From NCBI GenBank assembly GCA_964432875.1, contig CAYSPJ010000062.1, forward strand, positions 1 to 29,473: DNA of 29,473 nt. Direction: 5' to 3'. Source of the stretch: JACJYE01 sp964432875 (GTDB taxonomy: Bacteria; Bacteroidota; Bacteroidia; Chitinophagales; Saprospiraceae). A program made the translations under genes and the position numbers. Shown in pieces: positions 23,517 through 29,473 of this stretch (its first letter is position 1; every line of letters starts with the position of its first letter). The notes beneath the pieces are model-generated. The model worked only from the letters and a program-made list of their open reading frames with translations, was not told the origin of the DNA and made no database searches.

Positions 23517-23524
23517 CAAAGTTA
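23517..23524 (-). promoter_or_regulatory. -7-like element overlapping the cysH stop codon
   Basis: TAACTTTG on the minus strand is a perfect TAnnTTTG whose first three bases are the cysH stop codon TAA. There is no good -33 element. It could be a chance match. Confidence 0.25.
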
Positions 23525-24223
23525 AAGGGTTGGATGTAAGCCACATTCGGTCTTGGGCTGACCTTTCCAACGGCCGCTGCGACCCGCGCCCGCAACCGTG
23601 CAATGAGCGCAGCCGATAGAGCCGTAGCCCTGGCCTTCCAGCGGGTGGGGCGGCAGCTTGTGGCAGCCAAGGTGATAAAGGAACTCGCCTTCGTCAATAT
23701 CAATCAGCGGATGAAACTTCAATAGCCCGCCTTGCGCTTCAAATACCCGCAGCTTAGAGCGGAAATCCGTCTGGAAAGCCATTACCCCTGAAATCCACAC
23801 CTTATGGCGGGCTTTGATGGGCTCGAGCGGTAGCACTTTGTTGACCTGGCAGCAGGTGCCAGGGTCATGTTGCCACCAGGCTTCGGCGGTAGTCGCCCGG
23901 TTGAGCGCCGGGTCGGGCAGCACATCGATGACCTCCAGGCCAAACAGGGCCGTCAGCTGCTCTTTATAGGCTATCGTTTCCGGGAAGTGGTAGGTAGTGT
24001 CGATGAAATAAACTTTTTGCCGAGGCTGTACTTGAGAGACCAGGTGGAGCAAAAAGGCAGAGTTGGCACCAAAGGAGGAGGTCAGCAGCACGTCTTGCGG
24101 TTTGAAATGCTTGTAGAGCAGGCGCAGGCGCTCCTTGAAAGAAAGGGGAGTGAAGGTTTGGTTGAGGTGCTGCACATCCCAGGCTTGGCGGCCTCGGCCG
24201 TTCGTTTTTTGATAAGTTGTCAT
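23522..24223 (-). CDS. cysH: Phosphoadenylyl/adenylyl-sulfate reductase with [4Fe-4S] cysteines
   Basis: A 233-aa enzyme that reduces activated sulfate (APS or PAPS) to sulfite in assimilation. Visible are the nucleotide-binding loop LLTSSFGANSAFLL, then VYFIDTTYHFPET, the SGV motif (146-148) and the catalytic tail ECGLH (226-230). The CC pair (Cys124/125) and CAHC (Cys205/Cys208) are the four cluster ligands that mark the APS-reducing subgroup, so APS is the likelier substrate. The RSGRW motif lies near the end. The ATG overlaps the stop of a 27-codon upstream ORF (ATGA). No other sulfate-assimilation gene is in the window. Confidence 0.94.
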   Translation of the reverse strand: MTTYQKTNGRGRQAWDVQHLNQTFTPLSFKERLRLLYKHFKPQDVLLTSSFGANSAFLLHLVSQVQPRQKVYFIDTTYHFPETIAYKEQLTALFGLEVIDVLPDPALNRATTAEAWWQHDPGTCCQVNKVLPLEPIKARHKVWISGVMAFQTDFRSKLRVFEAQGGLLKFHPLIDIDEGEFLYHLGCHKLPPHPLEGQGYGSIGCAHCTVAGAGRSGRWKGQPKTECGLHPTL

Positions 24224-24303
24224 GACAAATTATGATTTGATTTGCGGCCTTCGGCTTTAGGTTGTTGGATAGCTTCACCAGATGGCATTAGCTTTTGCTT
24301 CAT
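24220..24303 (-). CDS. Upstream ORF (27 aa) overlapping cysH by ATGA
   Basis: ATG at 24303-24301 and TGA at 24222-24220. The stop overlaps the cysH ATG (24223-24221) in the four-base arrangement typical of translational coupling. The peptide is hydrophilic and basic (begins MKQKLMPSGEAIQQ, ends KSNHNLS), with no TM segment, no cysteine and no run of one amino acid. A promoter 12 or so bases upstream makes it the first ORF of the transcript. It could be a leader controlling cysH translation, or a non-functional ORF. I recognise no family. Confidence 0.4.
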   Translation of the reverse strand: MKQKLMPSGEAIQQPKAEGRKSNHNLS

Positions 24304-24321
24304 TTCACTTTATTCACGCTG

Positions 24322-24352
24322 CAAGTATAGGAGGTTTTTTTCAATAAAACAA
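24322..24352 (-). promoter_or_regulatory. Promoter of the upstream ORF and cysH
   Basis: The minus strand shows TTG (24352-24350), a 20-base spacer and TATACTTG (24329-24322), one mismatch from TAnnTTTG. The start site would be near 24315, giving a leader of about 90 bases that contains the 27-codon ORF. Confidence 0.5.
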
Positions 24353-24630
24353 TACTAAGCCGATAGGATTTAATGGATTTTAAAAAATGGCAGGTGTAAT
24401 CTCAAGCGCGGGAGGGGCTGGCTGCGCCAGATCGGGCCATTCATTACCTGAAAATACTAGTGCCGCCAGAACTAAATGGTCGATTTAAATAGAAGCAGTA
24501 TATTGGCAATCAAAGGATTACCAATGGCTTCGTGCCCCGGACGGGGGACGGAGTGAACTCTCGCTAAATGCGGGGGGCGAGCATTTAGCGGGGCGGACTG
24601 TACTAGTGCCTCGACTAGTGCGAAGGGCTG
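24353..24630. other. Non-coding stretch with several small inverted repeats
   Basis: No supported gene is present. Perfect 10-bp arms CGCTAAATGC (24562-24571) and GCATTTAGCG (24581-24590) enclose a G-rich 9-base loop. Near them are CCCCG-GA-CGGGG (about 24536-24547) and GGCTGC-TATC-GCAGCC (24626-24641), the latter overlapping the stop codon of the DUF4293 gene. The octamer ACTAGTGC occurs three times (about 24458, 24602, 24614). It resembles a mosaic intergenic repeat, but no second full copy exists in this window. Confidence 0.45.
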
Positions 24631-25065
24631 CTATCGCAGCCGATCCATTGAGCGCACCAGCTTTTCATCCTTCTTGATGAAGCGGTAAGCCAGTAAAAGC
24701 AATAAGAGTGCCGCCAGTGGCAGGAAAGCGCCCAACGCAATGGATGTCCCAGTCGCTGCCGGGCGGTCCATCACGAAGAGCATGATGCCGAAAGCCAAGG
24801 CTGCCAGCAGGGCAAAAGAGGACAGCAAGCTGAGCCGCATTTGAAGGGAGCGGTTTTTAAACAGCGCGATGCTGGCTACGGCCAGCGCGCCGGCCACTGC
24901 AAAAAGGGCCAATAGCGCGATATGGTCTTGTACGGTGAAGGCAGCATCGGCAAAAAGCATCGAAGCTTCAGCTGGCTCTGGAGTAGTGGCGAAAGGCAAC
25001 CCCATGCTGCCAAAAGAGGCAACTGCTGCCAGTGCCAGGAAGATAGTTTGGATGCGTTGTAACAT
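24631..25065 (-). CDS. DUF4293 family membrane protein
   Basis: A 144-aa integral membrane protein starting MLQRIQTIFLALAAVASFGSMGLPFA, the characteristic start of the Bacteroidota DUF4293 family. Four hydrophobic segments lie at about 5-24, 47-68 (IALLALFAVAGALAVASIALF), 77-97 (LSLLSSFALLAALAFGIMLFV) and 108-130 (SIALGAFLPLAALLLLLLAYRFI). A basic C-terminal tail follows (KKDEKLVRSMDRLR). Function is unknown. It is divergent from the FAD oxidoreductase gene; a perfect -7 element (TAATTTTG) lies about 30 bases upstream of the ATG. Confidence 0.85.
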   Translation of the reverse strand: MLQRIQTIFLALAAVASFGSMGLPFATTPEPAEASMLFADAAFTVQDHIALLALFAVAGALAVASIALFKNRSLQMRLSLLSSFALLAALAFGIMLFVMDRPAATGTSIALGAFLPLAALLLLLLAYRFIKKDEKLVRSMDRLR

Positions 25066-25094
25066 ATTTCAGATTTAGGTTCGAAAATCTGCCG

Positions 25095-25111
25095 CAAAAT
25101 TAATAATCTTT
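25095..25111. promoter_or_regulatory. Overlapping divergent -7 elements
   Basis: The minus strand reads TAATTTTG (25102-25095), a perfect TAnnTTTG for the DUF4293 gene. The plus strand reads TAATCTTTG (25103-25111), one base longer than consensus, for the FAD oxidoreductase gene. If both are used, the two promoters are back to back and may interfere. Neither has a convincing -33 element. Confidence 0.4.
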
Positions 25112-25178
25112 GCCGTTGTACGGCGAACAAAAGCGGGTGTACAAAAGTCTTAGTTTCATCATTCAAAATACCAGCGCC

Positions 25179-26342
25179 TTGCCAAACTCCAAATCACTAT
25201 CCTATCAACTGAGCTACTGGGAGCGGGAGAGCTTCTTTCGCGACATAGACGTAGCGATTATCGGCAGCGGTATCGTGGGGCTGAGCGCTGCTTTGCGCGT
25301 GCGCGAACTGGCGCCTGCTGCCCGCGTCGTCGTGTTGGAGCGCGGCGTCTTGCCCGTTGGGGCGAGCACTCGCAATGCCGGCTTTGCTTGCTTCGGCAGC
25401 CCTACCGAATTGCTGGATGATCTGGAAAGGCAGCCAGAAGATGAAGTCTGGGCGCTGGTAGAACGCCGTTGGAGAGGCCTGCAAAAACTCCGCCGCCGCC
25501 TCGGCGATGAGCGCCTGCGTTATGAAGGGCTGGGGGGCTATGAGTTGTTCCGGCCCGAGGAGGATGAGGTGTTCGAACAGTGCCGGGATGCCCTGCCCCT
25601 TTTCAACCAGAGGGTGAAAGAGATTACTGGTCATGCCAATGCCTATCAACTGGCGGACTCCCGCATCGAGGGCTTCGGCCTGCGCGGCTTGTCTCACCTG
25701 ATCGGCAACACCCTGGAAGGGCAGTTGCACCCTGGCCAGATGATGCGCACCTGGATAGCCTTGGCGCAGGATGCCGGGGTGGAAATATACAACGGCATCT
25801 CGGTTCAAGCTTTGGAAGACCACGGAGAGGGGGTGGAAATGGCCACTGATTTTGGCTGGAGCTTTACAGCCGGCCGGGTCATCGTGGCCACCAATGGCTT
25901 GGCTCGCGAACTACTCCCTGATTTGCCCGTGTCTCCTGCTCGCAATCAGGTGCTTATCACGGCGCCCATACCGGGGCTGCGCATCCAGGGGGCTTTCCAT
26001 TACGACCGCGGTTTTTACTATTTCCGCAATATCGATGGCCGCATCCTGTTGGGCGGCGGCCGCAACCTGGATATAAGAGGGGAAACCACTGCCGAATTTG
26101 GCAATAACCCACTCATCCGCAGTGCGTTGGCGAGGCTCCTGCACGAAATCATCCTCCCGGGAGAGCATGCCGAGATAGAAAGCTGGTGGAGCGGCATCCT
26201 GGGCCTGGGCGAGTGCAAAACGCCCATCGTCGCTGCCGTCTCGGATAAGGTCGTTGCGGCTGTCCGCCTCGGAGGTATGGGCGTGGCCATCGGTGCCCTG
26301 GTAGGGGAGGAGGGGGCAGAGCTACTCTTGGGCCATCGTTAA
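25179..26342 (+). CDS. FAD-dependent oxidoreductase (DAO family)
   Basis: The frame is open from 25110 but has no ATG before the first domain. I chose TTG at 25179, giving MPNSKSLSYQLSYWERESFF, which resembles the usual start of such proteins; GTG at 25137 is an alternative. The TTG at 25110 overlaps a promoter-like element. The protein (387 aa) has the Rossmann dinucleotide fold DVAIIGSGIVGLSAALRVRE, then VVVLERGVLPVGASTRNAGFACFGSPTELL. The substrate region contains ARNQVLITAPIPGLRIQGAFHYDRGFYYFR and GRILLGGGRNLD. The C-terminal FAD motif is VRLGGMGVAIG. These features match the D-amino-acid oxidase/glycine oxidase (DAO) superfamily. The exact amine substrate cannot be told. Confidence 0.88.
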   Translation: MPNSKSLSYQLSYWERESFFRDIDVAIIGSGIVGLSAALRVRELAPAARVVVLERGVLPVGASTRNAGFACFGSPTELLDDLERQPEDEVWALVERRWRGLQKLRRRLGDERLRYEGLGGYELFRPEEDEVFEQCRDALPLFNQRVKEITGHANAYQLADSRIEGFGLRGLSHLIGNTLEGQLHPGQMMRTWIALAQDAGVEIYNGISVQALEDHGEGVEMATDFGWSFTAGRVIVATNGLARELLPDLPVSPARNQVLITAPIPGLRIQGAFHYDRGFYYFRNIDGRILLGGGRNLDIRGETTAEFGNNPLIRSALARLLHEIILPGEHAEIESWWSGILGLGECKTPIVAAVSDKVVAAVRLGGMGVAIGALVGEEGAELLLGHR

Positions 26343-26417
26343 AGAATGGTTAATCCTGCCAACAAAAAGCCATGCCGCCCGTATTATTGGCGTAAAAGAG
26401 TCAACTTTGCAGTTGAT

Positions 26418-28403
26418 ATGAAGCGACCAACCCAAATACTCCTCCGCAGCCTATTGCTCCTACTAGGGCTATCGGCAGCTACCGGCCTGTCTGCCCAGCA
26501 GCCTCGCCCAGGCCAGCCGCCCGCACCGGATACCCTCAAGGCCAAAGAGGTGCTGGTTGACCATTCCGACCTGTTCGAATACATCCAGCGAAAAGACTCG
26601 GTCATCCAGAAACTCAACGGGAATGTAGCGCTGCGGCAGGATAGCATTTATATGTACTGCGATACGGCCACTATCCGCAATAAGACTTACGTCGAAGCCA
26701 TCGGCAACGTCATCATCCAGCAAGGTGATTCTCTAAGCGTCTTTTCTGATATCGCTACCTATGACGGGGCCGCCCGTATTGCTGAGCTTTTTGGCGAAGT
26801 AGTGCTGCTCAATGGCCAGCAGCAGCTTTTCACCGACCGCCTTACCTACGACCTCAATGCCAAGCTGGCTACTTATACCAATGGCGCGACTATGATCCTG
26901 GGCGAAACCCAGTTGACCAGTAAAAAGGGCTATTACTACGTAGAAGAACAGCAAATCTATTTCCGCGATAGCGTCACAGTAATCGATTCGAATTTCAACC
27001 TGCGGGCTGATACTTTGGGCTTTAATACCGAAACTCGAGTGGTTACCTTTCTGGGGCCGACGCTGATCACTGCTGATAGCGCCAGGATTTACACCGAGCG
27101 CGGTTATTACGACACCGAGAACAACACCGCCGCCTTCACTCGCAACGCCCAGTATCTCAAAGGTGAGCAGCAAGCCACCGCCGATACCATCCGCTATGAC
27201 GGCCGGCGCAAGTCCTATCAGCTTGAAGGCAACGCTCGTTTTGAAGAGGGCCCGCGCATCGCTACGGCCGATATGATTATCTACGACGAGGCCAACGATA
27301 AATCAACCCTTATCGGCAATGCCCGCTACCAGGATGAAAAGCAGGACATCCTGGCCGATGAGATTGTTTATGATGCCAAAAACGAGGTCTATTCCACCCG
27401 CGGCCGCTCCATTATCAGCGACCCTCCCCAAATACTGGAGGCCGACCAGGTTGATTATAGCCAGGATCGAGGGCTGGGCATCGCTTTGGGCAACGTGATT
27501 TGGCGCGACACTTCTGCTGAACTGACCATCGCCTGCGAGCGGGCGGAGTACGACCGCAAAAGCGACTACCTCAAAGCCAGTGGCGGCCGCAACGACAGGC
27601 CCTTGCTCATCACGGTCATTGACGGGGATTCGCTCTTCATGGCTTCCGACACCCTTTTCGCGATGCGGGCCGATACGTTGGAAGGGGATAGCTCCCGCCT
27701 CCTGCGCGCTTTCTACGATGTGCGCATTTACAAGAGCAACCTTCAGGCCATCTGCGATTCTTTGTCCTACAGCACGGTCGATTCCACTTTCCGCCTGTTC
27801 AAAACCCCGCTGGTATGGGCAGATACTACTCAGTTTTCGGCCGACACGGTCAATATGCTGCTCAAGGATAAGAAGCTCGACCGGATTTACCTGCTCAGCA
27901 ACAGCTTCATCGTCAACTCTCCGGATGAGCTTTTCTTCAACCAGATAAAGGGTAAAAACATCACGGCTTTCTTCGCCGAGGAAAAGCTGAGCCGCATGTC
28001 CGTAATCGGCAACGCCGAGTCGGTTTATTATGCCCGCGACGAGCAAGGCGGCTATGTGGGCGTCAACAAGACCGTCTGTTCGGAGATGATGCTATTTTTT
28101 ACCGACAATCAGATCGATAAGATTAAATTCTATGCCGAGCCCAAGGCGGAGATGAAGCCTATGCGCCAGGCCAACCATCAGGAGTTGCAGATGGCGGGCT
28201 TTTTTTGGGAGAAGCAAGCCCGGCCGGCTAGCTTAGATGACCTGTTTACGCCCCGTGTCCTCAGCCCTAACCAAGCGGCCCGGGCGGCCCGGCCAGCTAG
28301 TCGGGCTGGGCGGGTGCCAGGTGATGCCGAATCGATTGGCCCACGCCCTTCTTCTCGCGCCCTCAACCCGGATGGCGAAGCGCCAGGCTCAGAAGAAAAA
28401 TAA
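26418..28403 (+). CDS. OstA-like (LptA/LptD-N-type) envelope protein
   Basis: I chose the ATG at 26418 because MKRPTQILLRSLLLLLGLSAA and the following TGLSAQ form a complete signal peptide; the frame extends upstream to 26346. The protein (661 aa) is a long run of beta-strand repeats of the OstA/LptA type, for example IQKLNGNVALRQDSIYMYCDTATI, EAIGNVIIQQGDSLSVFSDIATYDGAARIAELFGEV and LQADTLGF-like units. These build the beta-jellyroll that carries lipopolysaccharide across the periplasm. No LptD barrel is visible. The C-terminus is a low-complexity Ala/Arg/Pro tail (QAARAARPASRAGRVPG). It lies 76 bases after the oxidoreductase gene and 7 bases before the BatE-like gene. A role in LPS transport or outer-membrane assembly is inferred from the family. 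Confidence 0.87.
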   Translation: MKRPTQILLRSLLLLLGLSAATGLSAQQPRPGQPPAPDTLKAKEVLVDHSDLFEYIQRKDSVIQKLNGNVALRQDSIYMYCDTATIRNKTYVEAIGNVIIQQGDSLSVFSDIATYDGAARIAELFGEVVLLNGQQQLFTDRLTYDLNAKLATYTNGATMILGETQLTSKKGYYYVEEQQIYFRDSVTVIDSNFNLRADTLGFNTETRVVTFLGPTLITADSARIYTERGYYDTENNTAAFTRNAQYLKGEQQATADTIRYDGRRKSYQLEGNARFEEGPRIATADMIIYDEANDKSTLIGNARYQDEKQDILADEIVYDAKNEVYSTRGRSIISDPPQILEADQVDYSQDRGLGIALGNVIWRDTSAELTIACERAEYDRKSDYLKASGGRNDRPLLITVIDGDSLFMASDTLFAMRADTLEGDSSRLLRAFYDVRIYKSNLQAICDSLSYSTVDSTFRLFKTPLVWADTTQFSADTVNMLLKDKKLDRIYLLSNSFIVNSPDELFFNQIKGKNITAFFAEEKLSRMSVIGNAESVYYARDEQGGYVGVNKTVCSEMMLFFTDNQIDKIKFYAEPKAEMKPMRQANHQELQMAGFFWEKQARPASLDDLFTPRVLSPNQAARAARPASRAGRVPGDAESIGPRPSSRALNPDGEAPGSEEK

Positions 28404-28409
28404 CTGCCC

Positions 28410-29192
28410 ATGGATAAGTCAACATACATGCACTTGTTTCGCCGAAAGAAGGTTGGTGCCTTTCTGGCCTTTTGCCTGGCCTTCAGCCTGTCTGGCTATG
28501 CCCAGAATTTAACCAGCGCCAACCGCGCCTACCAAGCCGGGCAATACGAAGAAGCCATCCTGCGCTATGAAAGCTTGCTGCAGCAAGGTTACCAATCAGC
28601 AGCGCTTTACCACAATCTCGGCAATGCTTGCTATCGCGCTGGCCAGCTGGGCCGGGCAGTGCTCTACTACGAACGCGCCCTGAAGCTCGAACCGGGGGAT
28701 GGCCAGGTAATCCAAAATCTGCAAGTGGTGCGCGCGCAGCTCCCCAGCCAGCAAGCAGCTGTTTTTGTCGAGCCTGGCATCCTGCGCGCCTGGAAAAGCG
28801 TGCAGGGCGCTTTGTCGGCCAATAGCTGGGCAGCATTGGGCTTGGCCTGTTTTTGGCTGGGGATCAGCGGGCTGTTGGTCTGGATGTTCCATCGGGCACG
28901 GCGCTATAAAAAAGCGGGTTTCGCCGCCGGGCTGGCGCTGATTGCCCTGAGCCTGCTGCCCTTCCTCTTGGCGTACGGCCGCACCCAACAGCAGTACCAG
29001 GTGCACTATGCCGTCCTCTTACTCCCGCAGACGGAGCTGCGGGCTGGGCCCGAGGCGGAGAGCCAGGCCCTGCAGCCGCTCTATGAAGGCGCCAAAGTCC
29101 AGATCCTCGATCGCCTCGGCCAGTGGTATTTCGTGCGCCTGCCCGATGCCACTCAAGGTTGGCTGCCCATGGATGCAGCAGCGGGGATTTAA
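28410..29192 (+). CDS. BatE-like TPR and SH3-domain membrane protein
   Basis: A 260-aa protein. A signal-anchor or signal peptide ends SGYAQ (about 31). TPR repeats cover about 33-105 (ANRAYQAGQYEEAILRYESLL, then ALYHNLGNACYRAGQLGRAVLYYERALKLEPGD). Two TM helices lie at about 140-160 and 168-189. A bacterial SH3-like domain spans about 198-257 (TELRAGPEAESQALQPLYEGAKVQILDRLGQWYFVRLPD). This order of TPR, two TM helices and SH3 is that of BatE of the Bacteroides aerotolerance operon. The other bat genes are not adjacent here; it starts seven bases after the OstA-like gene, so it is probably co-transcribed with it. Function is inferred only from architecture. Confidence 0.82.
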   Translation: MDKSTYMHLFRRKKVGAFLAFCLAFSLSGYAQNLTSANRAYQAGQYEEAILRYESLLQQGYQSAALYHNLGNACYRAGQLGRAVLYYERALKLEPGDGQVIQNLQVVRAQLPSQQAAVFVEPGILRAWKSVQGALSANSWAALGLACFWLGISGLLVWMFHRARRYKKAGFAAGLALIALSLLPFLLAYGRTQQQYQVHYAVLLLPQTELRAGPEAESQALQPLYEGAKVQILDRLGQWYFVRLPDATQGWLPMDAAAGI

Positions 29193-29210
29193 TGAGCGCC
29201 CAATAATGTC

Positions 29211-29236
29211 GGCGCGATATCGCACCAAGTTTTTTT
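29211..29236 (+). terminator. Possible terminator after the BatE-like gene
   Basis: GGCGCG (29211-29216) and CGCACC (29221-29226) can form a short stem with one C-A mismatch around ATAT, followed by seven T's at 29230-29236. It lies 19 bases after the stop. The stem is short, so confidence is low. Confidence 0.35.
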
Positions 29237-29473
29237 GAGCGTTTGCTGAGCTGGTCTAGGTACAAGCCTCGTATCAGGGGTAAGGGCCTGTTTTTTCGGA
29301 GGGGGGCAGCTGTTGGTGATGGGCGCTATACTAGCGCCAGGCCCGGGATCGAGCTACAGTTAGGACACATCTCAAAATAGGCTGCCGATTGCGCACGAGC
29401 CTGAAAGGCTGAGCGCGCCGGCCGCGGAGAGGCATAATGTTGCCCAGGCAGCCAAGCTATTGCCGGGCATCTC
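29237..29473. other. Non-coding tail with an inverted repeat
   Basis: No gene is supported up to the window edge. GGCGCTA (29322-29328) and TAGCGCC (29332-29338) form a perfect 7-bp stem with a 3-base loop, and AGCCT-GAA-AGGCT lies near 29399. On the minus strand a frame from the edge is open for 33 codons before a stop, which is too short to call a gene end. Confidence 0.4.

Noticed and set aside
23964..24278. 104-codon frame covering the cysH start
   Set aside because: It is out of frame with cysH and overlaps its conserved N-terminal half; it has no motif.
23329..29192. A defence or toxin-antitoxin system in the accessory-looking part
   Set aside because: All genes here match core metabolism or envelope families; no nuclease, toxin or antitoxin signature is present.

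Overview
The window looks like chromosomal DNA from a Bacteroidota bacterium, most likely of the Saprospiria type (Saprospiraceae/Lewinella/Haliscomenobacter relatives). The basis is a secreted protein with a type IX secretion (T9SS) C-terminal sorting domain, a CarboxypepD_reg/TonB-dependent receptor, a DUF4293 protein, an OstA-like protein, a BatE-like protein, an ExbB-x-ExbD-ExbD cluster, and several matches to the Bacteroidetes promoter (TTG/TTTG, about 19-22 bases, TAnnTTTG). The genus is inference. There is no phage, plasmid, insertion sequence or CRISPR array.

Layout. 1-5093 (minus): three consecutive secreted proteins, namely the N-terminus of a beta-helix-type protein, a short cohesin/dockerin-like protein, and a 1225-aa cohesin/repeat/dockerin/T9SS protein. 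5342-8153 (plus): a TPR sensor histidine kinase and a LytTR response regulator, divergent from the secreted cluster. 8360-13250 (minus): a TPR membrane protein, a 59-aa single-pass membrane protein, a TonB-dependent outer-membrane receptor and ribulose-phosphate 3-epimerase. 13251-13847: an AT-rich non-coding block with two tandem minus-strand terminators and heptad repeats at both ends. 13848-15767 (minus): a UPF1/SMUBP2-like helicase. 15919-18842 (plus): an ABC exporter, RuvX and peptide deformylase. 18863-19501 (minus): RNase HI. 19746-20528 (plus): a TatD nuclease. 20733-20820: tRNA-Ser(GGA). 20874-23328 (plus): a proton-channel operon of ExbB, a four-TM protein and two ExbD proteins. 23522-24303 (minus): APS/PAPS reductase preceded by an overlapping 27-codon upstream ORF. 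24631-25065 (minus): DUF4293. 25179-29192 (plus): a FAD oxidoreductase, an OstA-like protein and a BatE-like TPR/SH3 protein.

Most of the window is ordinary core and envelope content: outer-membrane transport and energisation (TonB receptor, ExbB/ExbD), LPS-transport-type OstA, surface or secreted adhesion proteins, and housekeeping enzymes. The less ordinary signals are small and mostly non-coding. They are the coupled upstream ORF of the sulfate reductase gene, a possible leaderless 20-codon ORF or small RNA between exbD and cysH, the structured AT-rich block at 13.25-13.85 kb, exact 207-bp internal repeats in the large secreted protein, and a tRNA gene that may supply the promoter of the ExbB operon. 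I did not find an unmistakable new multi-gene system.
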